21,349 bases of DNA from Pelargonium nanum (GCA_036897485.1 JAYMTF010001782.1:1-21349); one strand, 5' to 3'; shown: positions 11,433 to 21,349, counted from the first letter of the stretch. Notes: generated by a model not told the origin, from the letters alone. A program made the numbers and translations.

Positions 11433-11833
11433 CCAATGTATGGTACCTCACTGTAAAGCCAAGCCTATCTACCTTGTTCCGGCTTCCGAGAAGCTTCACC
11501 GGACACCGGAAAAGGCTATCCAAGAATCCCCAAAAGGCCAAATCCTCCATCTCTGTCTTCACTAGACCCTCCTTGGCCACAATATCTCCCCAAAGCATTT
11601 CCTTGTCAGCCATGGTTTTGGAGTACCAAAAATCCTCAGAAAACATGTCTTTTGTGGTGTCTGAGACCTTCACTCCAAAGCTTGACCCCAATAGCTTCCC
11701 AAATCTCCTTCCACCTGAAACTTGGACCATTCAAGGCATTAAATGCTTGACCATCAATGGAGCACAACTCACCAGTTGCAGCCCAAATATGCTGCTCAGC
11801 CACAGGCCTAAGCATCAGACCCATCAATGAACA

Positions 11834-11846
11834 CCTCTTCCCAACA
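11834..11846 (+). repeat. Left 13-bp target-site duplication of the SINE
   Basis: The sequence cctcttcccaaca is identical to 11945-11957 and belongs to the reductase coding sequence (TGTTGGGAAGAGG on the minus strand). The perfect match suggests a fairly recent insertion compared with the frameshifts in the host. Confidence 0.93.
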
Positions 11847-11944
11847 ACCATCAACGGGACAAGTGGCTTATGGCGCTTGCTTCTCTTAAGATATCAGGTT
11901 CGAGCTTTGGTTGTTACGCTTGCTGATAAAAAAATAAAAAAAAT
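11847..11944 (+). mobile_element. tRNA-derived SINE inserted in the reductase pseudogene
   Basis: A 98-base insertion lies exactly between two copies of cctcttcccaaca. It has an A-box-like segment (aagtggcttatggcgc, about 11861-11876), then about 30 bases later a pol III B box (ggttcgagc, 11898-11906), and ends in an A-rich tail (aaaaaaataaaaaaaat) at 11928-11944. This head-to-tail arrangement is the hallmark of plant tRNA-derived SINEs, which move by LINE machinery. It is oriented opposite to the host gene. Removing it with one duplication joins the host codons WEE and VFIDGSDA without a frame change, which shows it inserted into the coding sequence. It is short for a plant SINE. The family is not identified. 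Confidence 0.9.
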
Positions 11945-11957
11945 CCTCTTCCCAACA
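11945..11957 (+). repeat. Right 13-bp target-site duplication of the SINE
   Basis: The sequence cctcttcccaaca immediately follows the A-rich tail and is a perfect copy of 11834-11846. Confidence 0.93.
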
Positions 11958-13051
11958 TTCCCTTGACCCTCCAAACACAAAAGGAATGTCTAAATGTTTA
12001 CAAATAGCCCCCAAAACACACAAACTACCCATGAAATTGTACATGAGAGCAACCGAGAATCAAACCAGGCCTGTGCACAAACCATGGGATCTTATTACAA
12101 CCCACCACCAGCTTCTCTTTCACCAAATCCTCCAAAACATGATAAAAGTTTTGAACTTTACAAATGGGTCTTGAGCAATCCTCATCATAGACCACAACCT
12201 CTTGCCCAAAAGGGCCTTCCAGGGACATGTAGTGCTTCATGCCTGTCTGGAGAGACACATGCTTCAGTGATTTGGCTGAGGATTTGAGTATAGCATCCAG
12301 AGCATTGTACATCATGGTCTTGTTCTGGTCACAGCAACTTGAGCTGTCTACTGGGTACTGGCTGGCCCGAGTGACCCAGAAGTTGTAGGTCACGCATTTG
12401 ATCGAACACATGGTGTGCATGGTACGTCTGGAGATGGTTTAAGAGGTCACAGGAGAGGAAGGTGTAGCTGGGATGTTTGATGGGTTTGGTCTCTGGTCTG
12501 CGAGATATGCCATACACCTTCCATTTGGGTTTCAAGATTAGCTTTCTGGCTAGCTCCTTCCCCACCAAACCAGTAACCCCAAAAAAATGACTGCAACATG
12601 ATCAAAACTGTTGGTGTCAATAATGGAATCAGTTGGTGTGAGAGAATTTTCAGTTCCCATCTTTTGTGGCTCAGTTTTGAACTTGGAACCATCTCTTTAA
12701 AAAGATGATGGTGGTTTATTTAAATGGACTGTACTAATACTTTAAAAGTTTTTATAGATATAGTCAAAGTTATATGAAATACAACCATGTCCACAATGAA
12801 AATCTATATTATTATTCTTACATATATAGTATATACTATTGTGACATTTAGTATACTAGAAATGATACAACGTTAGTAGTAACAAGAAACCAAACTTCAA
12901 AGCCTTTGTGAGACAGATTTGAGCTAGGCAAGTAGCTAGAGCTGTGACTTTGGTTGGTGGTCGCTCGAGAGGCAAACACATAACTTGTCTGCTGGGTCTA
13001 GAGTTCGGAGAATATCCAACAAACCCTGTGCAACCCGCTAGCTGAGCCTAA

Positions 13052-13067
13052 AAAAACACGTGTTTTT
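13052..13067. promoter_or_regulatory. Perfect 16-bp palindrome centred on a G-box (CACGTG)
   Basis: aaaaacacgtgttttt reads the same on both strands. Its core CACGTG is the G-box bound by plant bZIP and bHLH factors. It lies about 390 bases upstream of the reductase pseudogene start and downstream of the ABCG stop. With the reductase dead, any present role is uncertain. It could also be a chance feature or an RNA hairpin. Confidence 0.4.
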
Positions 13068-13139
13068 ATCGAGTTACTTTTCATTAGTACCAAAGTTGCA
13101 AAATAAGAACACGAAAAACCTGTTATGTACCAAAATCCT

Positions 13140-13225
13140 AACCTTTATCCACGCGAAATCAAACCCGAGACTTGCAATCACAATGGTATAGAAGTCCTGT
13201 TCTGCTAACTACTTCATCAACTAAA
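13140..13225 (-). mobile_element. Possible degraded tRNA-related SINE head
   Basis: Read on the minus strand, a segment resembles a degenerate tRNA: agtagttagcagaacagg (A-box-like) is followed about 35 bases later by gggtttgatttcgcg (B-box-like, with mismatches to the GGTTCGANTCC consensus). No A-rich tail or target duplication was found. It is listed as a weak candidate only and could be a chance match. Confidence 0.25.
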
Positions 13226-13511
13226 ATCAAATGCACTACTTTCTTGCAAACTAATCTAAGCACCCGGCTTGCTCCTTTGCTCGGATCTGCGTAGTCTTTC
13301 TCCGATTTTTCACTCATCGCCCTCTTCGTGTTCTATGGTATGCAGTTCTGCACCCACTCCCAGCACTTTCGGGTACTGACATTGTCTTCATTATACACTA
13401 TGCTGCAATTAGTAACGACCCTTTTGAGGCTGGGAAAGATTTGTTGGAGGTAACTTCAACTCCAACCGGACTTGGTGCACAATGTGTCAAGATAGGATGT
13501 GAAATCTACAT

Positions 13512-16500
13512 TCATCTTTTCTGGAAGTTGAGGACTTTCAGAGAGGTAGCGAAGACGCCGAAGAAGAGTATGGAAAAACCAATGAGCACTGCTACTGTGA
13601 TTCCAATCATCCCAGTTTCGTATCCAAAATTAACTTTCAAATACTGCTTCACAGTGATCTCAAAGCCCGGTCCTCCGATCAAATTATCCACGTCGCCAAG
13701 CTGAGAGCTGATAACGCCTCGCAGTGTCCATGATACTGGGCAAATGTAGTAGAACCAGATCCACCATGGTGGAATACTCTGAAATCATAGACATGTTATA
13801 AGAACTGTGTTCGTAAATTAGCCGGACAAGCAATGATCGTTTGTGTACTTACAGCTTTCGGGATGAGGAAACCTGAGAGGAGGTTCCACAGAGAGTAAAA
13901 CGAGGAAGAAATGACAGCTGCTACATGTTGGGAAGGTGTGAGACCAACAGCCATCATGCCGTAGAAGGTGAAGAAGGAGAAGGTAAGGAACATGAACACA
14001 AGATAGAGAAAGAATTTTTCTGTGACAAGGAAAAAACATAGGTTCAGTTACTGCAGATGCACAAAATTCAATCAGCAACATAATTGACTGTATACACTTG
14101 TTTTCTACAAAACCCTGCATAGTGACTCTAACTGGAAGATAAATAAGAAGATTTTGTTATATTTTGAATTTGGGAGAGGTAAGCTATATTTTGGATAGAA
14201 AACTAGTTGAATGTGACATAATTCACAAGATTATTCCATACCAAAATAATATTACTTCATCTGTCTTAAAACGAGTGTCTCGGTTTCCATTTTAAGAAAA
14301 GTTAAAGTAAAGTTAGTGTTGTACATTTATTGTTGTAACAAACTTAAGAAATATTAACTTAACTTATTAAAAATATACTAGTGGTCATTCATGTATAACG
14401 TTCTCTTTAAAAAGGGGAAGAGAACACTCTTTTTGGGACAAACATTCATGAGAGGCAGGACACTCATTTTGTATCTATCGACCAACAATTTGGCATTGTA
14501 GACCAAGTGTTGTAACAAACTTAAGAAATTCTAACTAACTTGTTATAAAGATACTAGTGTGAATTCATACATAACTAACTTCCTAAAAAGGAAAGATAAT
14601 ACTATTTTTGGGACAAAAACTTGTGCAAAAAACGACACTCATTTTGGAACAATGGAGTATTATATTGTATTGATCAACAATTCAATACTGTAGTCCCAGT
14701 TGTAGAGTAGAAAAGAAGAAACTTATCTTACCTGCTGTCCTCTCAAAATTTACCATGAAATATGTGATGACACCAAAAAGTATAGTCTGCAGAGCAATAT
14801 ATGGGATCTCCACAAGCCCCTGTTGATGAGAAATCTAGATAGTTAATTGCCACACATATTATTTCCCAGAGAATTCTTTTTCACCAATTTCTTGCGGTGT
14901 AACATGACATTTACCTGTGCCATTGCATAAGGAAAAGGGGAGTACATTCCAGCTGCCCTCTCTCTATAGAATACCGTCCTCTCAATTGAAATTATAGGTT
15001 GTATTGATGAAGCGTTGTTGACACCAAGAAACAAGCATGCAGCATAAAGAGCTCCCATAACAAGATACAAATCTTGAGTTGTTTTCCTGAAGAACATGCA
15101 TCGATAATGATTTATTGCCCGGACAAAATTTAAGTGGATACAAACACGGTTCCAACAAATTATGAAACAGAAAAGTTACCTTCTTAAACCAACATCCCAA
15201 AATACTGAGCCAAATATCAATGCACTCAATACGGTAAAAAATATTCTCACTGCATTGTATGGTGGACTTCTCCAATAAACAAGATTGTTTTTCCATATGC
15301 ACATCCGAAACTGGAATAGCTGACCTCGTGAATATTCGGTTGCAAACTTTAATGGCTGTGAGCCAGCAGGTGGAATACTAAGATTCTTAATGCAAGTTTC
15401 AACTTCCCTGAAGCAAGGATGTGAAAGTATTTTATTTAATACATATCCACACAACATATATGAGAACAGATGAGGATGCAGAACCAGCATCAATGGAGTT
15501 TACCTGTATTGCTCGGAATTTTGGTATATGTTTGCGAAGTCTTCACCTATCCGCTGTTCAGCTGCAGGTGTACTAATCTCAAGCATCCAAGTCGCGGGAT
15601 TGTAGCCACTGGGAATAGGAGGAATTCCTTGAATTCCCTGAAAGAAAAGGAACATAAAACAATTCATCTACACGATTCTAGATACTCAATACCACTTAAG
15701 GGAAAACATGTTAAACATTGATGCTATTTCTAGAAGTTCCCTTCCCTTGTGCACTTGCATACATTCTCTGGCTCAACTAAAAGCTAAATGAATAATTGAA
15801 AGAGACCATACAAATTTGTATCTTTACCTGAAAATAGTTTATCATAATTCGTGAGTGCTCACCAAGCTTCCCTCCATATATTACTTGTCCTCCTCTTTTC
15901 ATTAGAAGTAGCTGTGCACCAAATCACAAAAAAGATTAGGCACTTCAAAAATAAACTAGTGGGTGCTCTGAAACTAGTCTACTATGCACTATATAACTTA
16001 ATTCTGACCTACCTCATCAAATGCTTCAAAAATATCAATGCTCGGTTGATGTATGGTGCAAACCACGGTTCTTCCAGTATCAACAGTATTGCGTACAGTT
16101 CGCATCACAATGGCTGCAGCTCGTGCATCAAGACCAGATGTAGGTTCATCCATAAAAATTATGGAAGGATTTGCAACAAGCTCCACAGCGATTGTCAAAC
16201 GTTTTCGTTGCTCTGTTGATAAGCCAGAACGACCTGGCAAACCAACCAAAGCATGCCGTAAAGTATCAAGCTCTACTAATGTCATTACTTCTTCAACGAA
16301 TTCCTGCAACAGTCAGGATATAATTTCAAGGATAAAGTTAAAACAACTGATCATCAATCACAAGTAATTATGTATAATAATCTGAAGTTTCATTCAGGAA
16401 CTTACATTTCTTTTTTCTTGGCTAATGTCATCTGGAAGACGAAGAGCAGAAGAAAACCAAAGAGACTCCTCGACTGTTACTTGAGGAGAATGTATATCAT

Positions 16501-19500
16501 TTTGCTCAACATATCCTGAAATTCTAGCAAAAGTGCGCTGCTCTTTTGGATAACCCGATACCCTAATATCCCCTTCAATGTAGCCACCAGTTTTTCTGCC
16601 GGCAAGCACATCCATCAAAGTGGTCTTTCCAGCTCCACTTGATCCTACTAATGCAGTAAGAACACCTGGGGAGAATACCCCACTCACTTTTGACAAGAGT
16701 TGCAACCGATTTTCAGGTACACCCTTCTTGGTCATTTCCTGTGAATACCAAGCATAATATTATTTTGCTGTTTGAACAGAAAGTATAGGAAAAAAATCAC
16801 ACTCGAAAACATACCTTTGGCATATCAACAAAATAATTAACATTGTGAAAAGTCATTGTTAATGGTTGAAACGGGAGAATCATTCCTTTCGCTTTCTTGG
16901 CATCCCTAGGAGATGATAAATTCTTAAGCTCCTGACCACGCCCTGCATAATCATGTAAAAAATATGACAACCCCAGCAGAATTGGTACACAGAATATCAC
17001 AAAATCCAATATAAAGTAAAAACTTTGATTACGTAATTTAATAAACAATTGGTGCATGCATAATGAAAGAGATGACTGACCAGCATCTCCAGCATTTTGA
17101 TTCTGCTTTGCATCTAGTGGAATAACTGTTTGGGCTTTCCTAAGAGCTGTCATGGATGAACATAAGGGGAATTACAGTCATTACAAGTTGAATAATTGAA
17201 AATGCAGAACAAATGAGAAAATATTAGTACAACTGCTAAAAACTTGTATCATAGGACGACTCTACGAAGGTGAGACAACTTTCAACTTACGATTAAGGTA
17301 AGTCAAGGCCAAAGTCACAAGGTTATTGAAAAGCACTGAATAAAGCAAGAGAACACCAACTCCAAGCCAATACCAATAGTCTGCAGAGGGTAAACCATGT
17401 GAGCTGAGGACATTGACACCAATTGTATTGTTCGAAATAGCAGATTTCTGCAAGTGAAAGAAGTGAGTCTAATTTTAGTTCATCCGCGTTAATAAGAGCA
17501 TTGTTTTTTTCACATGGATGAAGATATAATATATATATATGTACATATATTCAATTAACCTCAATATCATACCTTCATCCACCTAGTGGCGGTGAATTCA
17601 TTTACAGATATTGCACGTTGACCGTAGGATAATGGTGACAACCAAAAAGCCCAAATCCACCATGGCCTAATCATTTCTGAAAGATTTAACAGCCAAGTCA
17701 TAAATGAATACTTAGTTGCATTTTATCAAGTGAAATTCTTGAAAATACCTTTTGGAATAATAAATCCACCCAACAAAAATATGATCATAAGTGAAGCTGA
17801 GCCAAAGGTGTTGGCAATGACCATATCTCTTGCTATAGAAGCCATTGTTCGGAAGAGGCCCAATGCCATTTGGTGCACTGAAAAGAGTAAAAGCATGAAA
17901 CGGAAAAACCTGAAAATTTTAAAAGGATTTAATTGTTAGGGAAATATTGAAAGAGTACGTAAGAGAATAATCTTTAAGAGCAAGTTATAGGACATACCTT
18001 CCAACACTAGGTGCAAAACCAACAGTGTAGTACACAACACAAGACCATACAATAGATTCAACAACTGAGTAAGGCACACGTAGAATCCAACTAGCAGCAG
18101 ACCATGCCCATGCTGGATGAAAGAAATTATCTCTTTGCTTGTAGAAGACAGGTAGCCGAGTTATCATGAGAGGTAGCTCAGAAAATCCATTAAACATCAT
18201 ATGCACCAGCCCGTAAAAAAGGCAAGAAAGGTACAGGTTGCCGTTTATCTCGTCTGTGGGGTGTAATCTTGTTCGTAAGAAAATTGTGCTAGTAACAAGT
18301 CCAACAAGTCCAACCTTTGGATAGATATATTAGGAATATCAGAAAACATGTTACAAAAATAATCAATTAAGAACTTCAGAGTCAAATATGAAATTAGAAA
18401 TGTCAGAGTACATGTCCTCAATTTATATATCCAAGGTACCAACGAGAAACCATGCATAATTTTCAATAGTGGAGTTCGTGAACAACTGTGAGAAGCAACT
18501 AAAAAGAAAAGGCATACCTGGCATGTCCTAAAAGTATAAAGAAACCGATGTCTTTTGATCAACAGCACTTCCCGTGCAAAGCAAGCTTTGTAGAGCTCCC
18601 ACTTTGAAACGGCATAGTTAGATTTGGACAGGGCTGAAGGATGACTCTTTGATTTATCATATCGTGCATTTACCCTGGATTGCAGAGACCTACCAAATCT
18701 GGAATTTTTAAATGCTTCTGCAATTTCTGGAACTGTTATGAACTTATATGGTTTTGAAGGATCTGCCCAGTACTGAGCTTGATCCTTTCTAGAGGTCACC
18801 TGGATATATAGCGAGTTAGCTGAGGGCCTTATAGCATCATAAGACTATTAAAGCATCACTAAGAAATATACCTCTTGAAGAAAATCTGCAATCCCCTTAC
18901 GAGGGGGCAACCGAAAGCCCAATGATTCAAAGAACTCCAGTACTTCTGATCGAGGGCCTTGATACACCATGTGTCCTTCTGATAATAGCACTAGATCATC
19001 AAACAGATCAAAAGTCTCAGGTGCAGGCTGAAGAAGGGCCATTAGTACAGTTCCCTCCATTTGATGAACAAAATTCCGTATGCATTTTACAATTAGGTAT
19101 GTAGTAGAACTATCAAGTCCAGTAGATATTTCATCCATGAAAAGGGTTTTTCTTGGTCCAACAATCATTTCTCCTGCATCAAGAATGTAAAGTCCGATTT
19201 CAATTTCTAGAATACAAAGGTAAAAAAATAAGTAGACATGTGAAGCATGTGTTAAAGCCTGTATAGAATGAGGAGGAAAAAATCAAGACAGAGAGAAAGA
19301 CCGCACAACCCAAGTGAGAGAAAGAGAAGGCCACACAGCTTAAGACACAAATGGCCTTATAAACCAAGTCTTGCCAAAAAGTTACAAGTGGATTAAAACT
19401 CCACCATTCCAAAGAATACCAGCACTGCAGTTAATGGTGGTGCAGTTCTTAGGCAATGGCAGTATGACCCCAGAATTTGTTACTCTGACCGTTCCCAAAA

Positions 19501-21284
19501 AATATTGGGTATCCCACAGCAAAATTTAGAAAGTGGATAGAAAATACTTCAATTAAGTAGCAAGACAAGAACTGTAGTCAATAACACTTAAGTTATACTT
19601 TTGCATAGTTACAAAGGCAAAAAACCAATAAACTAATTGGCGAAACATGTTAATGTAGAGATCAAAGACCTGTGGTAACTCGTTTTTTCTGACCGCCTGA
19701 GATGCCTCTGAGCATATCACTACCAACCATTGTGTCTGCACATACATCAAGACCAAGCACTTTCAAGACATAATCAGTTGAAATACTGTGCCTTTTACCA
19801 CCAACAGATGAAGCCTGTGAAATTCAAAATATTTCTAGGATATGAGGTCAGAGTAAAGCACACACAGAAAAACAGATTTGTGGAGTTTGAGACAACCTTC
19901 ATAAAAGCATCAATCTCAGGACTTGGACGTATGTTCCTTTCCTTCTCTAGACGAACAAGATCCTCCATATACCCTACAAAGACATGTAAAATTAGGCAGT
20001 GTATGAATATATATGTGTGTGCGCACGCGTAATTTTTTATTTATTTGAATCCATAAAAAAAATTAAAATTTTAAAATTAACGCATAATTCTATAATTTGA
20101 GAGGTCACTTATAGCTGGACAAGTTATGAGCCAAGGAAACAAGAAAAATGAAATTTTGAATCAAACAAACCTGCAAATCCGTGGTTTGCACCTTGACATC
20201 TAGCCGCAAAATCTAAGGTTTCTCGTACAGTAAGCTCTGCAATGTGATTATCATTTTGGCTTATGTATGCAGACGTCCTTTGGACACAGAACTCATCAAG
20301 AGTGTGGCCATTGTATGTAATATCCCCACTTTTCTGAAAATAGAGGAGTTGGAAATAACACACCCAATAAAATTGTAATTATGTCCTAACTATACAAATA
20401 TTTCAAAGATCAATCATCTCAACAGAAATTAAACCTAGAAACCAAACAAAGAAGTAAAAAAAAGTAACTACTTGGAAGATAATAGTGATGCAACCAAAGG
20501 GCCAGCTAGCACTGCATTAACTTTGTTAGTGATGCAACCAGTTTCCAAATTGGTAATTAAGACCAAAACAGCCAAGGAAAAAAAAGGCAAACAATTCAAC
20601 TTCATTGTCGCTTACTGGAGTGGAAGTGATCCATGAAAATTTACTAAATTGTTTGAAGTAGCTATTACTAGGAATACAAATAGAGATAGTGAATTTCTGC
20701 AATATTGAATGGCAGTTAGATGTGATTATCGGTTTGAATGAAACGGCTGAGAGTGCACTCTGTGCCCTAAATCTACTACAGTATATAAGTTTCAGGCAAA
20801 AAAGGAAAGGAAAAAAAATGCAGTGGGTAAATATTTTGATAATCAGAACTTGAAGTGTAGTTTGACCATAGTCAATACTTGAGAAGATAACTTAAGATCA
20901 TCACATTCTTTATATATATACTTAATTTTTTCCTCTAAACTTTATTGCATGAAACAAGACCCAATAGCAGTAACAATATTGGAAATCCACTAAAAAGTGA
21001 ATGCTAATAATACAGGAACTGCACTAACCTTCAAGCCTGTGTCAAGTTTGCCTGCCAGTGCCGTTAGTAAGGTGGATTTTCCAGCACCAGGAGGTCCTAA
21101 GAGCAATGTCATCCTACAAACACAGTGAATTGAAATCAAGATGTGCTTAACAATAATTAGAAAAATACATGTAATTTTTCACTAAATTCACATACCTCCC
21201 TGGTGCGATAACACCATCAATCTCGTTCAAAATGGTTAAAGAATGTCTGTTTGGCCGACATATCCTCAATTTAGTAAGAAGATT
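13512..21284 (-). CDS. ABCG31: Full-size PDR-type ABC transporter, ABCG31-like (5' end beyond the window), 22 exons
   Basis: Exons: 21196-21284, 21029-21113, 20171-20333, 19897-19973, 19670-19814, 18872-19173, 18518-18799, 17998-18314, 17749-17909, 17573-17676, 17291-17447, 17081-17146, 16815-16942, 16406-16738, 16013-16303, 15828-15911, 15504-15637, 15180-15407, 14915-15086, 14732-14819, 13853-14019, 13512-13778. All phases agree, giving 1279 C-terminal residues of a protein normally near 1,430. NBD1: Walker [10 protein letters not shown] (21071-21097), signature SGGQ (19689-19700), Walker B/D-loop [10 protein letters not shown] (~19112-19141). TMD1 covers roughly 17300-18560. NBD2: Walker [10 protein letters not shown] (16619-16645), signature LSTEQRKR (16199-16222), Walker [13 protein letters not shown] (~16127-16162). 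TMD2 runs from ~15330 to the ...LNFQKR stop. The exon wording ([39 protein letters not shown]) fits ABCG31 better than ABCG32. Arabidopsis ABCG31 is reported in pollen-coat sterol glycoside deposition and ABA export at the plasma membrane. No lesion is seen. Confidence 0.93.
14255..14657. mobile_element. Stowaway-like MITE in an ABCG31 intron
   Basis: The left end (cttcatctgtcttaaaacg, then agtgtc) and the right end read in reverse complement (ctccattgttccaaaatg, then agtgtc) are imperfect terminal inverted repeats close to the Tc1/mariner Stowaway consensus ctccctccgtcccaaaa. Both ends abut a TA dinucleotide (14253-14254 and 14658-14659), the target used by this superfamily. The element is noncoding and lies in the intron between exons 14732-14819 and 13853-14019. 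Its right part is rearranged by a tandem duplication. Confidence 0.75.
14331..14507. repeat. Unit 1 of a diverged tandem duplication within the intron
   Basis: The unit begins with tgttgtaacaaacttaagaa and recurs from 14508. Shared landmarks in order are tgttgtaacaaacttaagaa, atactagtg, aaaaagg, ttttgggacaaa, gacactcattttg and caacaatt. It carries a truncated copy of the MITE right terminus (gacactcattttg, then about 19 bases missing). Confidence 0.8.
14508..14699. repeat. Unit 2 of the tandem duplication
   Basis: The unit repeats 14331-14507 with many substitutions, keeps the complete MITE right end (to 14657) and extends about 40 bases into host intron. The duplicated block therefore includes MITE plus flank, which means it happened after insertion. 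Confidence 0.8.
17527..17551. repeat. AT-rich dinucleotide microsatellite in an ABCG31 intron
   Basis: A run of at dinucleotides (ataatatatatatatatgtacatatat) lies between exons 17291-17447 and 17573-17676. It is simple sequence, likely length-variable. Confidence 0.7.
20007..20031. repeat. 25-base strictly alternating purine-pyrimidine tract
   Basis: The tract runs from at repeats through gtgtgt to gcgcacgcgta with no break in purine-pyrimidine alternation. Such tracts can adopt Z-DNA. It lies in the ABCG31 intron 19974-20170, and no regulatory role is evident. Confidence 0.7.
20334..21028 (-). other. Large ABCG31 intron between the Walker A exon and the Q-loop exon
   Basis: About 700 bases of AT-rich sequence with donor GTTAGT and acceptor TTTTCAG. 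It holds a 14-base direct repeat (tagtgatgcaacca at 20483-20496 and 20527-20540), but no transposon ends or coding exon was recognised. Confidence 0.75.
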
Positions 21285-21349
21285 CTGTACTAACATGAAC
21301 AGATTTTAACAGAGAAATGAAACGATGAACATTAAGTACAAATTTGTTA

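Larger units (their letters stand above)
11374..12660 (-). pseudogene. PRISE-type reductase (progesterone 5-beta-reductase/iridoid synthase-like), frameshifted and SINE-disrupted
   Basis: The ancestral start is ATG 12658-12660 (MGTENSLTPTDS) and the stop is at 11374-11376. Recognisable in order: HVAVIF then [14 protein letters not shown] (NADPH-binding Rossmann turn), [187 protein letters not shown]. The pieces lie in different frames. Breaks are a 7-T run at 12581-12587 (inside the Rossmann motif), near 12405-12435, near 12041-12045 with some missing codons, the SINE at 11847-11944, an extra base near 11809-11811 and one near 11680. The family's usual NFYY active-site-region motif reads NFYH. 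PRISE enzymes reduce activated C=C bonds of enones with NADPH. This copy cannot make a full protein. Confidence 0.93.
12661..13511. other. Intergenic DNA between the reductase pseudogene and the ABCG gene
   Basis: This holds the former promoter of the reductase and the 3' UTR of the ABCG gene, both minus strand. A 16-bp G-box palindrome and a possible SINE head are listed separately. Positions ~13260-13510 are less AT-rich than the rest. The plus strand stays open through a phrase reading NDPFEAGKDLLE, but I do not recognise it and most of this must be ABCG 3' UTR. Confidence 0.5.

Noticed and set aside
13441-13704. Plus-strand open frame of 87 codons
   Set aside because: More than two thirds of it is antisense to the last ABCG exon, whose coding sense is certain. 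The remainder is noted only as an unexplained segment.
16406-16738. Assignment of the transporter to ABCG32/PEC1 or another PDR
   Set aside because: The NBD2 wording ([30 protein letters not shown]) and the C-terminal domain fit ABCG31 better as I recall it. A phylogeny would settle this.
19201-19669. Intron of the ABCG gene with an open frame and hydrophobic translation at 19200-19412
   Set aside because: Clean splice sites surround it (donor at 19669, acceptor before 19173), and the translated peptide does not belong to the transporter.
20483-20540. 14-bp direct repeat (tagtgatgcaacca) flanking 30 bases
   Set aside because: It looks like a target-site duplication, but the 30-base interior has no transposon features. 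A chance repeat or small duplication is more likely.

Overview
This is a stretch of plant nuclear genome, almost certainly a eudicot. Genes are split by short AT-rich GT-AG introns, intergenic DNA is AT-rich, and every recognisable product belongs to a plant family. I cannot name the species. All genes lie on the minus strand, so they are read from high to low coordinates. No RNA gene, CRISPR array, bacterial element or virus-derived sequence was seen.

Layout from left to right: (1) 731-5344, an intact eleven-exon gene for a CUE/UBA-like + DUF1771 + Smr-domain protein resembling Arabidopsis At5g58720. (2) 7009-9174, a two-exon pfkB-family kinase resembling myo-inositol 3-kinase (At5g58730, MIK). 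(3) 11374-12660, a decayed PRISE-type (progesterone 5-beta-reductase/iridoid synthase-like) reductase resembling At5g58750. It is broken by several frameshifts and by a 98-bp tRNA-derived SINE with perfect 13-bp target-site duplications. A second fragment of the gene's 3' end lies just downstream. (4) 13512 to beyond the right edge, 22 exons of a full-size PDR-type ABCG transporter closest to ABCG31. Its N-terminal exons lie outside the window.

The first three genes keep the relative order I recall for Arabidopsis At5g58720-58730-58750, which suggests a conserved block next to an ABCG31-like gene. Exon phases were checked by hand across all junctions of the SMR, MIK and ABCG models, and they join without a frame break. 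One SMR intron has an ambiguous boundary.

Noncoding DNA holds a Stowaway-like MITE in an ABCG intron, whose right end is caught in a diverged tandem duplication. It also holds the SINE, a possible second SINE-like tRNA head, a G-box palindrome and a purine-pyrimidine alternating tract. The genes serve unrelated functions: ubiquitin/RNA-type SMR biology, inositol phosphorylation, enone reduction and lipid or hormone export. I see no operon-like logic and no wholly new biological system. The most informative region is the reductase pseudogene with its SINE and duplicated tail.
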